DNA from: Nymphaea colorata
Taxonomy: Eukaryota > Streptophyta > Magnoliopsida > Nymphaeales > Nymphaeaceae
DNA: 64,000 bases
Assembly: GCF_008831285.2 (NCBI RefSeq)
Contig: NC_045138.2
Span: forward strand, 12,166,571 to 12,230,570
Reading direction: 5' to 3'
Of this stretch, positions 45,384 through 48,580 are shown piece after piece (position 1 is the stretch's first letter; each line of letters starts with the position of its first letter). The translations under genes and the position numbers were made by a program. A model generated the notes under the pieces. The model made no database searches and was not told the DNA's origin. It worked only from the letters and a program-made list of their open reading frames with translations.

Positions 45384-45981
45384 TGTTTATTTAGACATCC
45401 AACATTTATAGTTTTGCAGCCATATTTTGGCCAAAATTAATTCTTAGATCCATCTTCATGGATAAGCCAGGAGAATCCAAAACTATAGGTTTAGAAGAAA
45501 AAAAAAATTTTGAAATCCGTTGCGTGAATTAGATTTTATGACCTCCCTATTTCTCTAAAGCCATTATATAACTTTACTAAAACTAAAACCGGAACACACA
45601 ATTTAGAAATTAAACCATTGAGGTTAGATAGCTCTCGTAAGATTACATGATCTGCCTCCCTGCAGATGGCTGCTCCATCGGAGTTCTGGAACATGAACCA
45701 CTCCTATAATTTGTCAAGTTTAACGTGTGTACTGTTCTCTACAGGTTATTCTCTTTTGGGTGTCCCTTCTGTCATTTGCTTCTTCCAAACTTTTCAAATG
45801 GTCGTTGATCTTCTCTAGCTGGACCGGCATCATATTCACCACTGCTGTTGTGCTTCTAGTCGCACTTTTGATGCATATCTTCATTCTGTTCTCTCAAGCG
45901 GAGCGGTCCACACCTGCAAAGATATCACCTTCAAGGGTAACCAATGGGGGTGTGCCTGGGAAGCAATCTAAGGAGAAGTAG
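117..45981 (+). CDS. LPAT2: 1-acyl-sn-glycerol-3-phosphate acyltransferase (class A LPAAT), 11 coding exons
   Basis: The enzyme transfers an acyl group from acyl-CoA to the sn-2 position of lysophosphatidic acid, giving phosphatidic acid for ER glycerolipid synthesis. Coding exons are 117-197, 505-627, 2256-2295, 7417-7490, 7576-7635, 29157-29234, 29335-29493, 31732-31857, 41258-41350, 41477-41563 and 45745-45981. Joined, they give an uninterrupted 385-residue frame, close to the usual plant LPAT2 length. Visible motifs are a hydrophobic N-terminus (residues 8-27), the catalytic H(X)4D box NHRSDID (91-97), FVEGTR (170-175) and [12 protein letters not shown] (195-206). Two hydrophobic C-terminal segments (about 308-324 and 335-356) precede a lysine-rich tail. 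The ATG at 117 is chosen because the frame then opens with a typical hydrophobic N-terminus. All introns are GT-AG except intron 9 (GC-AG). The frame shows no disabling change, so the gene looks functional despite about 44 kb of intron. LPAT2 versus LPAT3 is not resolved. Confidence 0.95.
505..627 (+). CDS. LPAT2: LPAT2 coding exon 2
   Basis: This exon has 41 codons, with the recognisable family stretch [14 protein letters not shown] and then [14 protein letters not shown]. The donor is AAG|GTTCTC. Phase is 0. Confidence 0.93.
1061..1341. mobile_element. Short hAT-like element with GGCCC-type terminal arrays
   Basis: About 280 bp with GC-rich ends, AGGCCCAAAA / TGGCCCTGGG on the left and GGGCCGGGCTCGG / CCCGGCCCGATG on the right, around an AT-rich core. 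The 9-bp string ACTAGAATA is repeated directly at 1052-1060 and 1342-1350. This fits an 8-bp hAT-type duplication plus one chance base, so the ends are certain only to about one base. It lies in intron 2 and has no coding capacity. Confidence 0.65.
1777..1836. repeat. Compound microsatellite (CT)n(AT)n
   Basis: A CT dinucleotide tract runs directly into an AT tract. It lies in LPAT2 intron 2. The surrounding intron from 1342 to 2255 shows nothing else recognisable. Confidence 0.95.
2256..2295 (+). CDS. LPAT2: LPAT2 coding exon 3 (40-nt micro-exon)
   Basis: This 40-nt exon encodes [13 protein letters not shown] plus the first base of a glycine codon. The acceptor is TGCAG|GTT and the donor TTAG|GTGAGT, a strong consensus. 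The split codon is completed by GT at the start of exon 4. It is too short to appear in a simple open-frame search and is supported by phase and family homology. Confidence 0.9.
2715..3090. mobile_element. hAT-like MITE, CTATGTCACA family, copy A
   Basis: 376 bp with a perfect 8-bp target duplication GGTAGACC at 2707-2714 and 3091-3098. The right end is ATGTGACATAG and the left end CTCTATCACACGG, a diverged inverted copy. Both ends carry clustered GGATACG and GTACCC motifs (2720-2795, 3000-3080) around an AT-rich core. It lies in intron 3. The superfamily assignment is inferred from the 8-bp duplication and short inverted ends, since no transposase is present. Confidence 0.75.
3953..4541. mobile_element. 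hAT-like MITE, CTATGTCACA family, copy B
   Basis: 589 bp, beginning CTATGTCACATAGG and ending GTGTGACATAG. It is flanked by TTGTGAAC (3945-3952) and CTGTGAAC (4542-4549), a 7/8 target duplication. The left arm has GTACGG motifs and an (AT)n tract. The right arm has a near-palindrome built on GGTCAA/TTGACC, then GTTGACCGTACCC repeats and CCGTACC arrays. It lies 862 bp from copy A in the same intron. Confidence 0.78.
5260..6215. mobile_element. hAT-like element with GTATCGTACGATAC arrays
   Basis: 956 bp with inverted ends CAATGTTAT / ATAACATTG. Flanks are GATACGGG (5252-5259) and GATATGGG (6216-6223), an 8-bp duplication with one change. The ends are packed with CGTATCG / CGATACG units, sparse on the left (5275-5350) and dense on the right (6030-6205). 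Between them, on the - strand, is a promoter-proximal-looking block (CTCTCTCT leader, then an open stretch ending in AAG|GTAAGAA, a good donor). That block may be the leftover first exon of the parent transposase gene, but I cannot show it. It lies in intron 3. Confidence 0.72.
6681..6710. mobile_element. Fragment of CTATGTCACA-family terminus
   Basis: The stretch TACCTGTACCCATGTGACAG matches the right terminus of the family. The element body and the other end are missing. The rest of intron 3 to 7416 shows only low-complexity sequence. Confidence 0.45.
6950..7150. repeat. Purine-rich GAA/GGA low-complexity tract
   Basis: This is a strand-biased run of AGAAGAAGAA and GGAGGAGGAGG on the + strand. 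The open frames on the opposite strand are only its serine/phenylalanine-rich translation. Confidence 0.85.
7417..7490 (+). CDS. LPAT2: LPAT2 coding exon 4 (catalytic HX4D box)
   Basis: This exon encodes [14 protein letters not shown] and then WLVGWVLAQ. The catalytic pair is His92 and Asp97 of the acyltransferase H(X)4D motif. The acceptor is AACAG|GT and the donor CTCAG|GTTTTG. The next intron is only 85 bp. Confidence 0.95.
7576..7635 (+). CDS. LPAT2: LPAT2 coding exon 5
   Basis: This exon has 20 codons, [20 protein letters not shown], containing the conserved KKSSKFLP block. The donor is CCG|GTGAGC. The following intron 5 runs 21521 bp to the acceptor at 29156. Confidence 0.95.
7809..7972 (+). 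repeat. Copia-1 5' LTR
   Basis: The 164-bp LTR starts TGTTAAGACG and ends TTTATCA. No difference from the 3' LTR was found by eye. It carries a TATA box and ends directly at the primer-binding site. Confidence 0.96.
7909..7915 (+). promoter_or_regulatory. Copia-1 LTR TATA box
   Basis: TATATAA in the context GTCTATATAAAGAGG is a good plant TATA box about 60 bp before the LTR end. The same box is repeated in the 3' LTR near 13044, where it could drive readout into LPAT2 intron 5 in the sense direction. Confidence 0.75.
7973..7987 (+). other. Copia-1 primer-binding site
   Basis: TGGTATCAGAGCTCC directly abuts the 5' LTR. It is the standard copia site complementary to initiator tRNA-Met. Confidence 0.9.
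7990..8480 (+). repeat. Copia-1 GC-rich tandem-repeat leader
   Basis: This lies in the 725-nt region between the primer-binding site and the gag start. It consists of imperfect repeats such as GCCGCCGCCTCATCGGCGTC, CTGCGCCCGTC and CTGCTCTGCACGCTG. Base composition differs sharply from the rest of the element. Long frames exist on both strands but have no supported starts and are probably shadows of the repeats. Confidence 0.85.
8698..12936 (+). CDS. Copia-1 gag-pol polyprotein
   Basis: 1412 residues in one frame with no stops, in copia order protease-integrase-RT-RNase H. The gag region (about 1-280) has a zinc knuckle CX2CX4HX4C (Cys252, Cys255, His260, Cys265). The protease has LIDSGAS with Asp355. 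The integrase has an HHCC-type zinc region from WHLRFGH (His485, His490) and a catalytic triad Asp542, Asp605, Glu641 with 35 residues between the last two. Reverse transcriptase has [11 protein letters not shown] (Asp1011) and YVDD (1096-1099). RNase H acidic residues are Asp1259, Glu1300 and Asp1336. The C-terminus is DIYAPT. No catalytic residue looks altered, so the copy is probably competent if transcribed. Confidence 0.97.
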   Translation: MSEISSGANTSSFVSSGEMKSSPFSSIITKMDGGNYEMWAMQVKRTLIAHEKEHLILEPEPVQKVGKYTTWFKDNSLVMVWIVGTLSQEIANEVLHKDSAKDMWDSLAATYSQARNETRIMQLHHDIHQMRQDGRPLHTYYSSLKSMFERLNSYFPACKCEQQKAYRDMLMVGVFLSGLDSVYESAKNQMLTSPSIPPIDEAYSRLSRIPISASTVPDTTSAMLATRGRGGPFFARGRGGRGRGNTPSRPVCQFCHRIGHTVDKCWQKHGRPAFANQTVSTDSPEQPKPQHMVSSSELHVDDILSQLRHLIGDSAHPSPGPTTSTVPTAASASSSGMYSACTVCSPPDTTDWLIDSGASTHLCGDKMQFTSYVPTPPGRSVILADGKDSPVVGHGEVQLTSSLPLQHVLHAPEFPHSLLSISQITRELNCRAIFDSSSLVFQDILTGRVIGSGREQGGLYRLVHSFPFAGSTSSGSSSSSAYTWHLRFGHLPFQKLLHVLPQLSHKSSFQCESCQLGKHHRSSFPPRSSRSSHSVFELLHFDVWGPSRTPDLQGHRYYLVAVDDYSRVSWVFLMKHKSEAGHVIKNFINEILTQFDTCVKIVRSDNALEFCASSLEQFFRDKGIIHQTSCAYTSQQNGVAERKHRHILDVARTIIIHSHVPHSYWGDAVLTACYLINRMPSSVLGDLIPFSVLFSDRELFSVAPRIFGCVAFVQLLGPGRDKLSPRAIKTIFVGYSRTQKGYRCYDPSTRRYYVSADVTFFESTSYFSPNGTQLRVPEFSDEVHLPLPLMSYPQPVASRFGAIYQRRTKPVQPAPCAPVPSPSMPKVLPEHTNPADHSLCDDATGDSPEHATGPHINELDMPIAQRKGKRSCTMHPLSGHLSMARLTPTYRQFVKGLSAVALPQTPMDALSDPKWAAAMQEEMDALQSRGTWTLVTPSSDAAIVGCRWVFTVKYRADGSIERYKARLVAKGYTQTYGVDYYDTFSPVARHASLRVLLAVAVSKNWSLSQLDVKNAFLYGDLHEEVYMQQPPGFVAEGECQKVCRLRKAIYGLKQSPRAWFQKLSENIEYEGFRRSSADHSLFVKKTSTGTVIVLVYVDDIIVTGDDIQGISNIKGVLGRHFVTKDLGELRYFLGIEFARNQKGLIMCQRKYVTDVLQETGMLGCRPASTPMDINTRLYDDDTEDVDARQYRGIVGKLLYITVTRPDIAYAVSRVSQFMDKPKKVHWDAAMMILRYLKNSPGMGLFFQNGTSLTISVYVDADYAGCHLDRKSTTGFCVFIGSNLVTWKSKKQTVVARSSAESEYRAMAQATAEVMWVRSLMLDLTVEVPLPMQLLGDNKAALFIANNPAFHERTKHVEVDCHYTRDMIQKGFVSTSHISTTGQTADIFTKALARGPFQSCCSKLSLFDIYAPT
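12932..12943 (+). other. Copia-1 polypurine tract
   Basis: TTGAGGGGGAG immediately precedes the 3' LTR and overlaps the stop-codon region of the polyprotein. It is the expected plus-strand primer. Confidence 0.9.
12944..13107 (+). repeat. Copia-1 3' LTR
   Basis: 164 bp, identical by eye to 7809-7972, followed by the target duplication GTATT. Confidence 0.96.
13294..13611. mobile_element. hAT-like MITE, CATTGTCACA family, copy 1
   Basis: About 318 bp. It shares long stretches with the copy at 27854-28176, for example ACACCAGAAAATAAAAAACG, AGGATTTATTAAATG, and a right end with TACAACTTTGCCGTATTATA followed by CGTATAATACCCATACACG. The ends CATTTTCACG and TGTGAACTTG are an imperfect inverted pair. 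A target duplication is not clear (ATTAGAAC versus ACTAGAAT nearby). Confidence 0.7.
14246..14421. repeat. Three tandem copies of a 58-59 bp unit
   Basis: The unit contains GCACCTTATC, TATGGCTCCATG and TTTTGATGTTGGTTTTG and starts near 14251, 14310 and 14368. Copies differ at several positions. The rest of 13612-15460 shows no gene or element that I recognise. Confidence 0.85.
15647..15946. repeat. 150-bp tandem duplication inside the copia remnant
   Basis: Two adjacent 150-bp units, 15647-15796 and 15797-15946, start TCAGTGGGGTCATCACACAG and end in a CTCCTTTTTTT tract. They differ at only a few positions, so the duplication is later than the general decay of the remnant. Confidence 0.92.
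16140..17203. mobile_element. hAT-like element, CTATGTCACA family, copy C
   Basis: 1064 bp with a perfect 8-bp duplication CTGAAATC at 16132-16139 and 17204-17211. Ends are CTGTGTCACATGGG and the inverted CCCATGTGACATAG. One arm (16160-16300) is a dense, self-complementary GGTACC/CCGGTA array followed by GTTGACCGTACC units. The other arm (17110-17200) has CGTACCC units. Inside is a GC-rich block (about 16430-16600, CAGCGGCGACG repeats). Orientation is reversed relative to copies B and E. It inserted into the copia RT remnant. Confidence 0.85.
17641..19886. other. AT-rich intron 5 sequence, no recognised gene
   Basis: No coding homology was recognised on either strand. Between about 18540 and 19760 there are loosely repeated phrases (AACTAGAAAAACAAGATTT, CCTGAAAA...GCAAAG, TAACTACTGC...) suggesting a very degenerate repeat about 390 bp apart. 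I cannot assign it to a family. Confidence 0.4.
20527..20772. repeat. 123-bp tandem duplication
   Basis: Two adjacent units, 20527-20649 and 20650-20772, both end GAGAAAGCTGCCGGA and share the stretch AGAAAGGGACTGTAAGATGG. They differ at a handful of bases. They lie in the interior of hAT-like copy D. Confidence 0.93.
21043..21263 (-). repeat. Copia-2 3' LTR
   Basis: 221 bp, from TGTTACATTGATGG to GATTTCAACA on the + strand. It contains a (GA)n tract. On the - strand it is preceded by the polypurine tract (CAGCTTGAGGGGGAG, 21264-21278). Confidence 0.93.
21290..25397 (-). pseudogene. Copia-2 gag-pol, broken
   Basis: The reading frame starts at the ATG at 25397 ([10 protein letters not shown]). 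It is split into about ten pieces by stops and frameshifts. Recognisable in order are gag with LDGHNYKLW, a zinc knuckle [14 protein letters not shown] near 24640, a protease [11 protein letters not shown] near 24315, an integrase with SQQNGVA near 23490, RT with [11 protein letters not shown] near 22420 and YVDDIILTG near 22170, and RNase H with DRKSTTSFC near 21650 followed by [12 protein letters not shown]. The last readable tail lacks the normal DIYAP ending in frame. It cannot make a complete polyprotein. Confidence 0.93.
26158..26172 (-). other. Copia-2 primer-binding site
   Basis: The - strand reads TGGTATCAGAGCAGG directly next to the LTR, matching the initiator tRNA-Met type. Confidence 0.88.
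26173..26389 (-). repeat. Copia-2 5' LTR
   Basis: 217 bp from TGCTACACGATGG to TTTCAACA on the + strand. The 5-bp duplication follows. On the - strand a TATTTAAG box near the middle may be its TATA element. Confidence 0.93.
26591..27679. other. Intron 5 sequence without a recognised feature
   Basis: Mixed, mildly AT-rich sequence. No gene, element end or RNA was recognised on either strand. Confidence 0.5.
27680..28370 (-). pseudogene. Copia integrase remnant, split by a MITE
   Basis: The - strand from about 28350 reads [19 protein letters not shown] and then [20 protein letters not shown], the copia integrase region around the catalytic Glu (here replaced: NVEQN for GVAER). After the MITE at 27854-28176 it continues with [12 protein letters not shown] and EVKGYK, matching the integrase C-terminal VFLGY...KGY region after frameshifts. 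There are no LTRs nearby. Confidence 0.72.
27854..28176. mobile_element. hAT-like MITE, CATTGTCACA family, copy 2
   Basis: 323 bp with inverted ends CATTGTCACA / TGTGACAATG and a perfect 8-bp duplication GATTTATC (27846-27853 and 28177-28184). This copy defines the family boundaries. Inside are TATAATACGC and GCCGTATAAAACGGC motifs. It is inserted in a copia integrase remnant. Confidence 0.9.
28371..29156. other. Intron 5 tail, nothing recognised
   Basis: Ordinary AT-rich intron sequence leading to the exon 6 acceptor. Confidence 0.5.
29157..29234 (+). CDS. LPAT2: LPAT2 coding exon 6
   Basis: This exon has 26 codons, with [14 protein letters not shown] and the following WAKDENTLK. The acceptor is TACAG|GTT and the donor AAG|GTATGC. 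Intron 6 is 100 bp. Confidence 0.95.
29335..29493 (+). CDS. LPAT2: LPAT2 coding exon 7 (EGTR block)
   Basis: This exon has 53 codons. It contains [17 protein letters not shown], where EGTR is the acceptor-binding block, and ends [11 protein letters not shown]. The donor is AAAA|GTGAGT in the phase-0 frame. The next exon resumes with the conserved glycine. Confidence 0.96.
30802..31167. mobile_element. hAT-like MITE, CATTGTCACA family, diverged copy 3
   Basis: 366 bp flanked by ATTGCATC (30794-30801) and GTTGCATC (31168-31175), a 7/8 duplication. Ends CATAGCCACAAA and TTTGCAGCTGTG are inverted with 9/12 matches. The right part (AACCCGAGAAAAACCTTGCC) parallels CCGAGAAATTCCTCGCCG in copy 2. It lies in intron 7; the rest of that intron (29494-30793, 31176-31731) shows nothing recognisable. 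Confidence 0.65.
31732..31857 (+). CDS. LPAT2: LPAT2 coding exon 8
   Basis: This exon has 42 codons, with [20 protein letters not shown] and then the [12 protein letters not shown] block. The donor is GTT|GTAAGC. Reading through the donor reaches a stop within six codons, so splicing is needed to continue. Confidence 0.94.
31949..31973. repeat. (CA)n microsatellite
   Basis: A short CACACACA run downstream of exon 8. Related ACACACACAT motifs recur at 32200-32290. Confidence 0.85.
32400..33960 (+). pseudogene. Old copia element: probable 5' LTR and gag remnant
   Basis: 32460-32660 has LTR-like content (TGTTGGGACTAGC, the TATA-type TATATATAGAGG, then CTTTAATGAAATCC). Further on, + strand translation gives a gag-like [14 protein letters not shown] near 33170 and a decayed zinc knuckle [12 protein letters not shown] near 33680. 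The knuckle histidine is replaced by Tyr. The frame is full of stops. It is interrupted at 33972 by Copia-3 and resumes at 38722. Confidence 0.55.
33973..34186 (-). repeat. Copia-3 3' LTR
   Basis: 214 bp, TGTTGAATATTGG to CTTTAACA on the + strand, with a (GA)n tract at about 34000-34030. The adjacent - strand sequence GCTTGAGGGGGAG is the polypurine tract. Confidence 0.94.
34194..37445 (-). pseudogene. Copia-3 gag-pol with gag deletion and frameshifts
   Basis: It starts at the ATG at 37445 ([13 protein letters not shown]). After about 25 gag residues the frame passes directly, without a shift, into the protease ([12 protein letters not shown] near 37300). About 0.94 kb of gag, including the zinc knuckle, is missing compared with Copia-2. 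The frame stays open through the integrase zinc region ([13 protein letters not shown]) and DVWGPSRVP until a frameshift near 36590. Integrase, RT (YVDDIVFTG near 35125) and RNase H ([12 protein letters not shown] near 34530, ending DIYAPA) then lie in separate frames. Confidence 0.93.
38493..38716 (-). repeat. Copia-3 5' LTR
   Basis: 224 bp. It differs from the other LTR at two bases and has a longer GA tract. The - strand primer-binding site TGGTATCAAAGC lies at 38481-38492. Confidence 0.94.
38722..39260 (+). pseudogene. Old copia element, continued: protease/integrase zinc region
   Basis: The + strand reads [20 protein letters not shown] near 38830, [10 protein letters not shown] near 38910 and [13 protein letters not shown] near 39060, a classic GAG-pre-integrase stretch, then [12 protein letters not shown] near 39140. 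Stops interrupt it. It is the other half of the element begun at 32400, separated by Copia-3. Its 3' part and 3' LTR were not found. Confidence 0.75.
39299..39729. mobile_element. Possible CATTGTCACA-family MITE fragment
   Basis: The right part (about 39650-39721: GGAGAAAATCGTTGCC...GAGAACGATATTTGTGCTATG) parallels the right ends of copies 2 and 3. ATGGTTCT occurs at 39299-39306 and 39722-39729 and could be an 8-bp duplication. No matching left inverted end is visible, so the element is probably truncated or rearranged. Confidence 0.35.
39730..41257. other. Intron 8 tail
   Basis: Nothing is recognised here except the short element fragment at 40231-40278. Confidence 0.5.
40231..40278. mobile_element. 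Fragment of CTATGTCACA-family terminus
   Basis: CCAGCACCCATGTGACTTAG matches the right terminus of copy D at 26560-26582. Only the last 40-50 bp are left. Confidence 0.5.
41258..41350 (+). CDS. LPAT2: LPAT2 coding exon 9
   Basis: This exon has 31 codons, [14 protein letters not shown] onward, ending [10 protein letters not shown]. The family normally continues directly with DALLDKH, which is exactly what exon 10 supplies. This fixes the exon end at AAG|GC, a GC donor. A GT four bases further on would give an immediate TGA when joined to exon 10. Confidence 0.92.
41351..41476 (+). other. Intron 9: GC-AG intron, 126 nt, open in the coding frame
   Basis: The donor is AAG|GCATGT and the acceptor ATGCAG|GAT. 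The length is a multiple of three and there is no in-frame stop. Retention would therefore insert 42 residues, including a hydrophobic run ([13 protein letters not shown]). Confidence 0.85.
41477..41563 (+). CDS. LPAT2: LPAT2 coding exon 10
   Basis: This exon has 29 codons, [17 protein letters not shown] and then IGRPLKSMM. The donor is ATG|GTATGT. Intron 10 (4181 bp) holds a hAT-like element, a copia remnant, a MITE and long AT microsatellites. Confidence 0.94.
41620..42633. mobile_element. hAT-like element, CTATGTCACA family, copy E
   Basis: 1014 bp with ends CTATGTCACATAGG and CCCGTGTGACATAG. The left arm is GTACGGGTACGGG and the right arm has GTTGACCGTACCC plus GGTACC units. The near-palindrome at 42469-42494 has arms GGACTCGGTCAA / TTGACCGAGTCC. 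A GC-rich block with CGCCGGTCGCCGTACGCC repeats lies at 42240-42330. Unlike copies A-D, the flanks (ATTTGTTG, GTTAGAGA) show no target duplication. It lies in intron 10. Confidence 0.75.
42655..43425 (-). pseudogene. Copia LTR and RNase H remnant
   Basis: The - strand from about 43420 gives TEAEHTAAV (the STEAEYRA site), then [29 protein letters not shown] and [15 protein letters not shown] after small shifts, matching the end of copia RNase H. A polypurine-like TTTTGAGGGAGGC follows at 43087-43099. Then comes TGTTAAAGTTAGGG, so 43086 is the LTR edge. The far LTR edge is only approximate. Confidence 0.65.
44629..44722. repeat. (TA)n(TATG)n microsatellite
   Basis: An AT run of about 48 bp followed by TATG units. 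Confidence 0.95.
44728..44961. mobile_element. MITE with about 33-bp terminal inverted repeats
   Basis: The left TGAATGGTGACTCTGAC and right GTCATCATTCA ends are inverted. The match extends through TAGAGTCACC versus GGATGACTCTA with several mismatches. It is about 234 bp, non-coding, and lies between two TA microsatellites. The target duplication cannot be read because of the TA repeats. Superfamily is unresolved. Confidence 0.65.
44966..45006. repeat. (TA)n microsatellite
   Basis: An uninterrupted TA run next to the MITE. Confidence 0.95.
45299..45380. repeat. Long (TA)n microsatellite
   Basis: About 82 bp of perfect TA repeat, 364 bp before the exon 11 acceptor. Confidence 0.97.
45745..45981 (+). 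CDS. LPAT2: LPAT2 coding exon 11 (C-terminal membrane region and stop)
   Basis: This exon has 78 codons plus TAG. It encodes two hydrophobic segments separated by KWSLIFSSW, then [10 protein letters not shown] and a basic tail ending KQSKEK. The acceptor is CTACAG|GTT. No confident polyadenylation signal was found just downstream; an AATAAA at about 46907 is only a distant candidate. Confidence 0.93.
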   Translation, partial: VILFWVSLLSFASSKLFKWSLIFSSWTGIIFTTAVVLLVALLMHIFILFSQAERSTPAKISPSRVTNGGVPGKQSKEK

Positions 45982-48175
45982 CTTAATTTATCCACAGGAA
46001 GAACCTCTATTTTCTATAATTTTATTCAAAAACTGCAATTAGGTCGTATTTTTATGCTTAGTTTCTAGTTTTTTTTTCCCCCCCTTCTTAGTGGGGAAGG
46101 GGTTTCCTTGTAAGTGTCATATATATTCTCTGGGGTTTGGTGAAGGGGTTTACTTAATTGAAAATGTCTATTCTCTTTGGTTCAGTAGATGTGCTGTTGG
46201 TGTATTTGTAGCTATGAAAATGCTGGAGCACCCTATCTACGTCTCTCTGGTACGCACACACATATTCTTATTTAGTTAATTTGTTGCTCATTGGTAGATT
46301 GGCGGTCAGTTCCTACTAATTTGGCATATATATTTAAAGTGGGTTCAGCAAATACATCCCCATCCAGTCAACCAAGTGGATCGCTTCTAGTTAAATTCTT
46401 CAATGATGCCTATCTGATAACCAATTGTGTTTCCATTTATACTATCATGCAAAAATAATTTGTCTGAAGATCACGTTTGGAAGACCAGAAAGGCCCAATA
46501 TGAAAAGAATTCCCCAAGTAATTGACAGGGAAAACTGAAACTTTTTTAATGCATGCTTACATTGGAACGTCATTTTCGTGCCTGCGAGAAGCTGTATATT
46601 ATTACATGAACCCAAAGAATCCTCGATCGGGTAGCTCTCCTCTTCCTGGTGAACATGTTCTGACGGCATTCTAGGTTGTAATCTTCCTGTATATTATGGG
46701 GTTCCTCTCTCCTGGGACTGATCTTCCCCCAACAGGTGGTGCCGCCGGGATGTAGCATTGTCATCTCAGCCTTGGATTTCATACTTTATAGGAATGAATA
46801 TTCAACAATATTTATGGCCTATCAGCCTGTATCAATCGCTGTGCATCTCCTTAGTTATACATTACATTTTTTTCTTTGCACCTTTTATGAAGTTTTCGAA
46901 GAAGTGAATAAAATCTTGGAATACGAAAATAAGAGAAAAATTTCTAAGAATTTATGAATTAGCTAATAATGAATATGATATGAAAAACTAACTATAAAAA
47001 ATATTTTTTTAAATATTTGAATGCGAGAATACAGTTTGCAAACTGTTAAAACAAATTAAAAAATGCGTAAGAGCATAATTCAGGTATTATCTGAATCACA
47101 AGGGTTAAACTAAGGTTTAGAAGAAAGCCTGGAACTTTATCCTGGAAATTGTGTTTGCTGTTACCAATAAATTGCCCCTAATCGTGTGCTCAAATATTCA
47201 CCAACAACAAGTTCAAGTTATAACCAAACGGGAAACATGTTATAATTATGCTTCTAATAGGGAAGGGCTAAACCCAGTCCCTAAACCGCTGAAAAACCTT
47301 AAAACCCCTCAGCTCAGCTCTTAGTGCCATCAAAAGAGTAGTGCCTATGGGAATCGGACAAGAGATGTACTTGACACATGCCTCTGGTTCAACTTGCGAC
47401 ACTAAACCCCTTTTGGTGAGAGAGGACATTGAAGGCTTCGGAAATCCGCAGCGAAATTAATCTTAGCACAAGCTGTACTTAAAAAGAAAGAGATGCTGCT
47501 CAAATTCATAATGTCGCACATCCAAGCAATGAAGGTTTCATGTCAAGATCCAAGGGATCCTTACTATGTTATGGTTGGGAACGGCTGTATAAAGTAGGAC
47601 GAATGGAGAGGATGCTGATAACTCTTCACGTGTGGCAAGCTTCAATGTTGGTAATAATCAAATTTTAGAAAGAAGCAGTGGCGAAGCTGACTTTCGGTTA
47701 GCCATGGTCATGCTAGTAAGCGAACTGATAATAGAGTATTTCAGTGCGCCAATGTGTTGATATTCATTATTCTTATAAAAGATATTCACTATTCCTATAA
47801 AAAATTGGTTGCGAGCGTTTACGTTGATTTTAGAGAAGAGGGAATGTCAAAAAGGTGTATTTTACTTATTGCCTTTGCTTGTTAATATTGTTATGCCCCG
47901 TCTATCTTCAAGTTTGCATGTGTCTAATCTGTGACTTCTTTTGCATCAAGATGTCATAATACATGTTGCATTTTTTGTTCTTTACCTGCCACTATGAACG
48001 AAGACGATGCACATGGATTTTTCCCGCTCTAATGGGGGTCTAAAGAACGTTTCAGAAAAAACGCTTTTTCTTCCCAATGGAAGTTTCCAAAGCAGTATCT
48101 TAGCCAATGAGAGATGAACGAGAGTACGTTCCGGCAGTGGATTGACCATCCTTCCCTTGCATAAAACCATCTACA
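45982..48175. other. LPAT2 3' flank, no gene recognised
   Basis: This includes the 3' untranslated region of unknown length. Short open frames here are not supported by homology or by codon pattern. Confidence 0.5.
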
Positions 48176-48580
48176 TTCGATCTGGATCGGGTGTCCGATC
48201 GAACCGTCACGAAAAAGTCAGACATAAAAAAAAAAAAAATCTACTATCTGATTAAGAAATTAGATCAAATTTGGACCAAGAAATGACACCCAATTACATC
48301 GGATATACATATAAATATATGATTGGATTCCGATTCAGATTAGATTTAGTTTAAAAAATATATATATCATATATCAAATGCTCTTTTGAAAATCAGCCAG
48401 ATTCGGTTCAAAATTCGGATTTAGATTTAGATATGAATATAAAAGTCATATTCAAATCATGCAATTGGATTTTGAATTTGGACATGACTTTCTTTGTTCA
48501 CATTCAAATCCGGAAGCAGATACGATTAAAGAGGTACAAACATCTGATTCGAATTCGATCCATTAACATCCTTCATCCGC
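48176..48580. repeat. Degenerate GATTCGGATT-type repeat block
   Basis: Recurrent CGGATTTAGATTTAG, GGATTTTGAATTTGG and CCGATTCAGATTAG motifs lie between TGGATCGGGTGTCCG and GAATTCGATCCATTAAC. It resembles arrays found at the ends of some plant DNA elements. Boundaries are not clear. Confidence 0.4.
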